A DNA stretch of 5,878 nt. It comes from an uncultured Thermoguttaceae bacterium. GTDB lineage: Bacteria; Planctomycetota; Planctomycetia; Pirellulales; Thermoguttaceae. Location of the stretch: contig CAKVCP010000132.1 of NCBI GenBank assembly GCA_934725735.1, forward strand, positions 1-5,878, in the 5' to 3' direction. The first letter of the stretch is position 1; each line of letters opens with the position of its first letter. This document shows, piece after piece, positions 4,477 to 5,878 of the stretch. Position numbers and translations under genes: made by a program. Under the pieces are notes generated by a model. It was not told where the DNA came from, searched no databases, and saw nothing but the letters and a program-made list of their open reading frames with translations.

Positions 4477-5878
4477 TCAACCTTTATTAGCGCTCAAATT
4501 TTGTTTTCTCAAATAGATATCAGGTAAAACAACAGCTGTTTCCTCTGTATCGTCTTTACCTTTCCACGCAACAATGAAACGGATACTTGCAGAATAAGGG
4601 ATATATCCGCGTTCATGCAAAGTTTTAAGTCTCTCGCGGCACGCTTTTGAAAGCTTTACAATGCGCATGCTTCTGCCATTGAGCTCAGCAGAAAGATATT
4701 CGTTAGTGAGAAACAGAGGAACGCCGCTTTGAAATTGAAACACAAGTTCTTTTTTGTCTTTAAAGAAATCAAGAACAACATCCTTATGCGTCAACTGTAA
4801 AGAAATATCCTCAGGCTCGCCGTATTCATTATTGTCCTCGGAATAGACGACGCCAGGTAAATCGAATGACGAAAACAGATTTGTGTTGCAGTGAATATAC
4901 AACGAGTCTTTTGCCCTTGTCATGCCCACATACAGCTTGCGCTTTTCTTCGTCAGACATAGCGGCGTTTCCATTTAGCATCAAGTAAACAGAGTCAAATT
5001 CACGTCCTTTAGCCTTGTGAATAGTGGACACATAAGTTACTTCATACTCGTCGTCATAAAAATCCTCATATTTAGATTCTTTTATAAATTTATCAAGATC
5101 AGTGCGATACTTTACTGGATTTATTAATTCAAAATCCCCCAGAAGGTTTTTGCAGATTTCAAGGCAAGGGCTACCGCTATAAGCCTCGAACAACTGATTT
5201 TTCGCACAGGTCCAAAGTTCGTTCGAGATAACGGGAGATTGTAGTGATCGATCAATTTGCTTCAAGAAAAAGCGTAGTTCAAGCAAATTATATAACCGGA
5301 ACCCCTCGAGTGATTGAATGAGCTTGGCTCGAACTCCGTTTTTCAGCAGAAGTCCAAGTACTTGAAGAGCTTCGTCATTTGTGTTTGTCAACACGCAACA
5401 TTTGCCTTTACCTCGGGTTTCAAGAATTTGATTAACCACAGCGGTTTCCATATGTTTGCAGCGATGGCGTGTAATGCGGACAGTTCCTTCATCCTTTTGA
5501 ACAGCTTCGACAACGGTTGATTTCATGCGGTTTCGTATAGATGAAACAAATTCATTGGCAATCGAGACAATCGCTCTTTTGCAGCGGTAATTTTCTGTCA
5601 TTTCATATTTCACCGCCCCGTAATCTTCGATTAGCGACCTCATATATTTGGAGTCGGATTTACGGAATTCGTAGATGTTTTGATCGTCGTCGCCAACCGC
5701 TATGAGCCGCATGTCGTCGTTGTTATGCATCAGGGCTCGAACTAACTCGAACTCATTTGCATCCATATCCTGCGCTTCATCGATTACAAGGACTCTTTTT
5801 GTGATTCTTCCACGTTCAACTTCTCCGTTACGGATAAGTTCGGTAGCTTTCTTTACGACGTCTTCGACGCCTTCCATA
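4477..5878 (-). CDS. UvrD/PcrA-like SF1 helicase, C-terminal part (5' end outside window)
   Basis: The last ~466 residues of an ATP-dependent DNA helicase of superfamily 1A. Counting from the ATG at 5877, the visible motifs are: Walker B/motif II VLVIDEAQD (29-37), motif III LIAVGDDDQNIYEFR (58-72), motif IV MTENYR (93-98) with its arginine, motif V VSTIHKAKGREFDSVYLML (283-301), and motif VI YVGMTRAKDSLYIH (316-329) with the arginine finger. Motif I (Walker A), which must precede motif II, is absent, so the gene continues beyond the window and the 5877 ATG is unlikely to be the true start. A further domain of about 100 residues (358-460) follows, ending FIVAWKGKDD and VVLPDIYL. From memory, such a tail occurs in long RecQ-UvrD fusion helicases, but this is unverified. 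The gene is more A+T-rich than its neighbours, a possible sign of transfer. Role: probably DNA repair or recombination. Confidence 0.9.
   Translation of the reverse strand, partial: MEGVEDVVKKATELIRNGEVERGRITKRVLVIDEAQDMDANEFELVRALMHNNDDMRLIAVGDDDQNIYEFRKSDSKYMRSLIEDYGAVKYEMTENYRCKRAIVSIANEFVSSIRNRMKSTVVEAVQKDEGTVRITRHRCKHMETAVVNQILETRGKGKCCVLTNTNDEALQVLGLLLKNGVRAKLIQSLEGFRLYNLLELRFFLKQIDRSLQSPVISNELWTCAKNQLFEAYSGSPCLEICKNLLGDFELINPVKYRTDLDKFIKESKYEDFYDDEYEVTYVSTIHKAKGREFDSVYLMLNGNAAMSDEEKRKLYVGMTRAKDSLYIHCNTNLFSSFDLPGVVYSEDNNEYGEPEDISLQLTHKDVVLDFFKDKKELVFQFQSGVPLFLTNEYLSAELNGRSMRIVKLSKACRERLKTLHERGYIPYSASIRFIVAWKGKDDTEETAVVLPDIYLRKQNLSANKG

Noticed and set aside
4419..4490. Two tiny + strand ORFs (ATG at 4419 and at 4465, about 20 codons each)
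   Set aside because: The first has a purine-rich run directly touching the ATG with no spacing, and the second runs antisense into the helicase 3' end. Neither has supporting features.

Overview
The window looks like bacterial chromosome of moderate GC content, most likely from the Planctomycetota or a related lineage. That placement is an inference. It rests on a DUF1844 protein (a family common in Planctomycetota, Acidobacteriota and Deltaproteobacteria), a Cys/Pro-rich small lipoprotein, a large secreted repeat protein without a familiar name, and mostly monocistronic, widely spaced genes. No 16S rRNA or other marker is present to settle it. No mobile element, tRNA, rRNA or CRISPR array was seen.

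Layout. Bases 1-233 hold no gene: there is a small terminator-like hairpin (140-166) and a 16-bp palindrome (204-219) just before a small Cys-rich lipoprotein gene (234-608, +). A bidirectional terminator (705-737) separates it from a convergent DUF1844 gene (766-1248, -). That protein starts with four 12-residue Cys/His repeats resembling the metal-binding tail of SlyD. The divergent gap 1249-1446 carries an exact 16-bp parS site (1360-1375), the binding site of the chromosome-partitioning protein ParB, and a plausible promoter for the next gene. That gene is 5-formyltetrahydrofolate cyclo-ligase (1447-2082, +), a folate-salvage enzyme. A well-formed sigma70-type promoter (2192-2220) and a GC-rich leader precede a 636-residue exported protein (2332-4242, +). 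It is built from about eight copies of a ~42-residue helical repeat and ends in a Lys/Ala/Pro tail. After a region of interleaved convergent terminators (4275-4406), the 3' part of a UvrD-type SF1 helicase gene (4477 to past the window end, -) occupies the rest. It is visibly more A+T-rich than its neighbours.

How the parts relate. The genes do not form one operon: strand changes, terminators and separate promoters argue for independent transcription units. The best-supported unexpected element is the parS site, which suggests that this stretch lies in the origin-proximal part of a chromosome (or on a large replicon with ParABS) and that ParB may spread over the two divergent genes beside it. 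Two otherwise unrelated small proteins (lipoprotein and DUF1844 protein) both carry repeated Cys clusters of metal-binding type. I do not see a complete new multi-gene system. The most unusual proteins are the exported repeat protein and the Cys/His-repeat DUF1844 protein.
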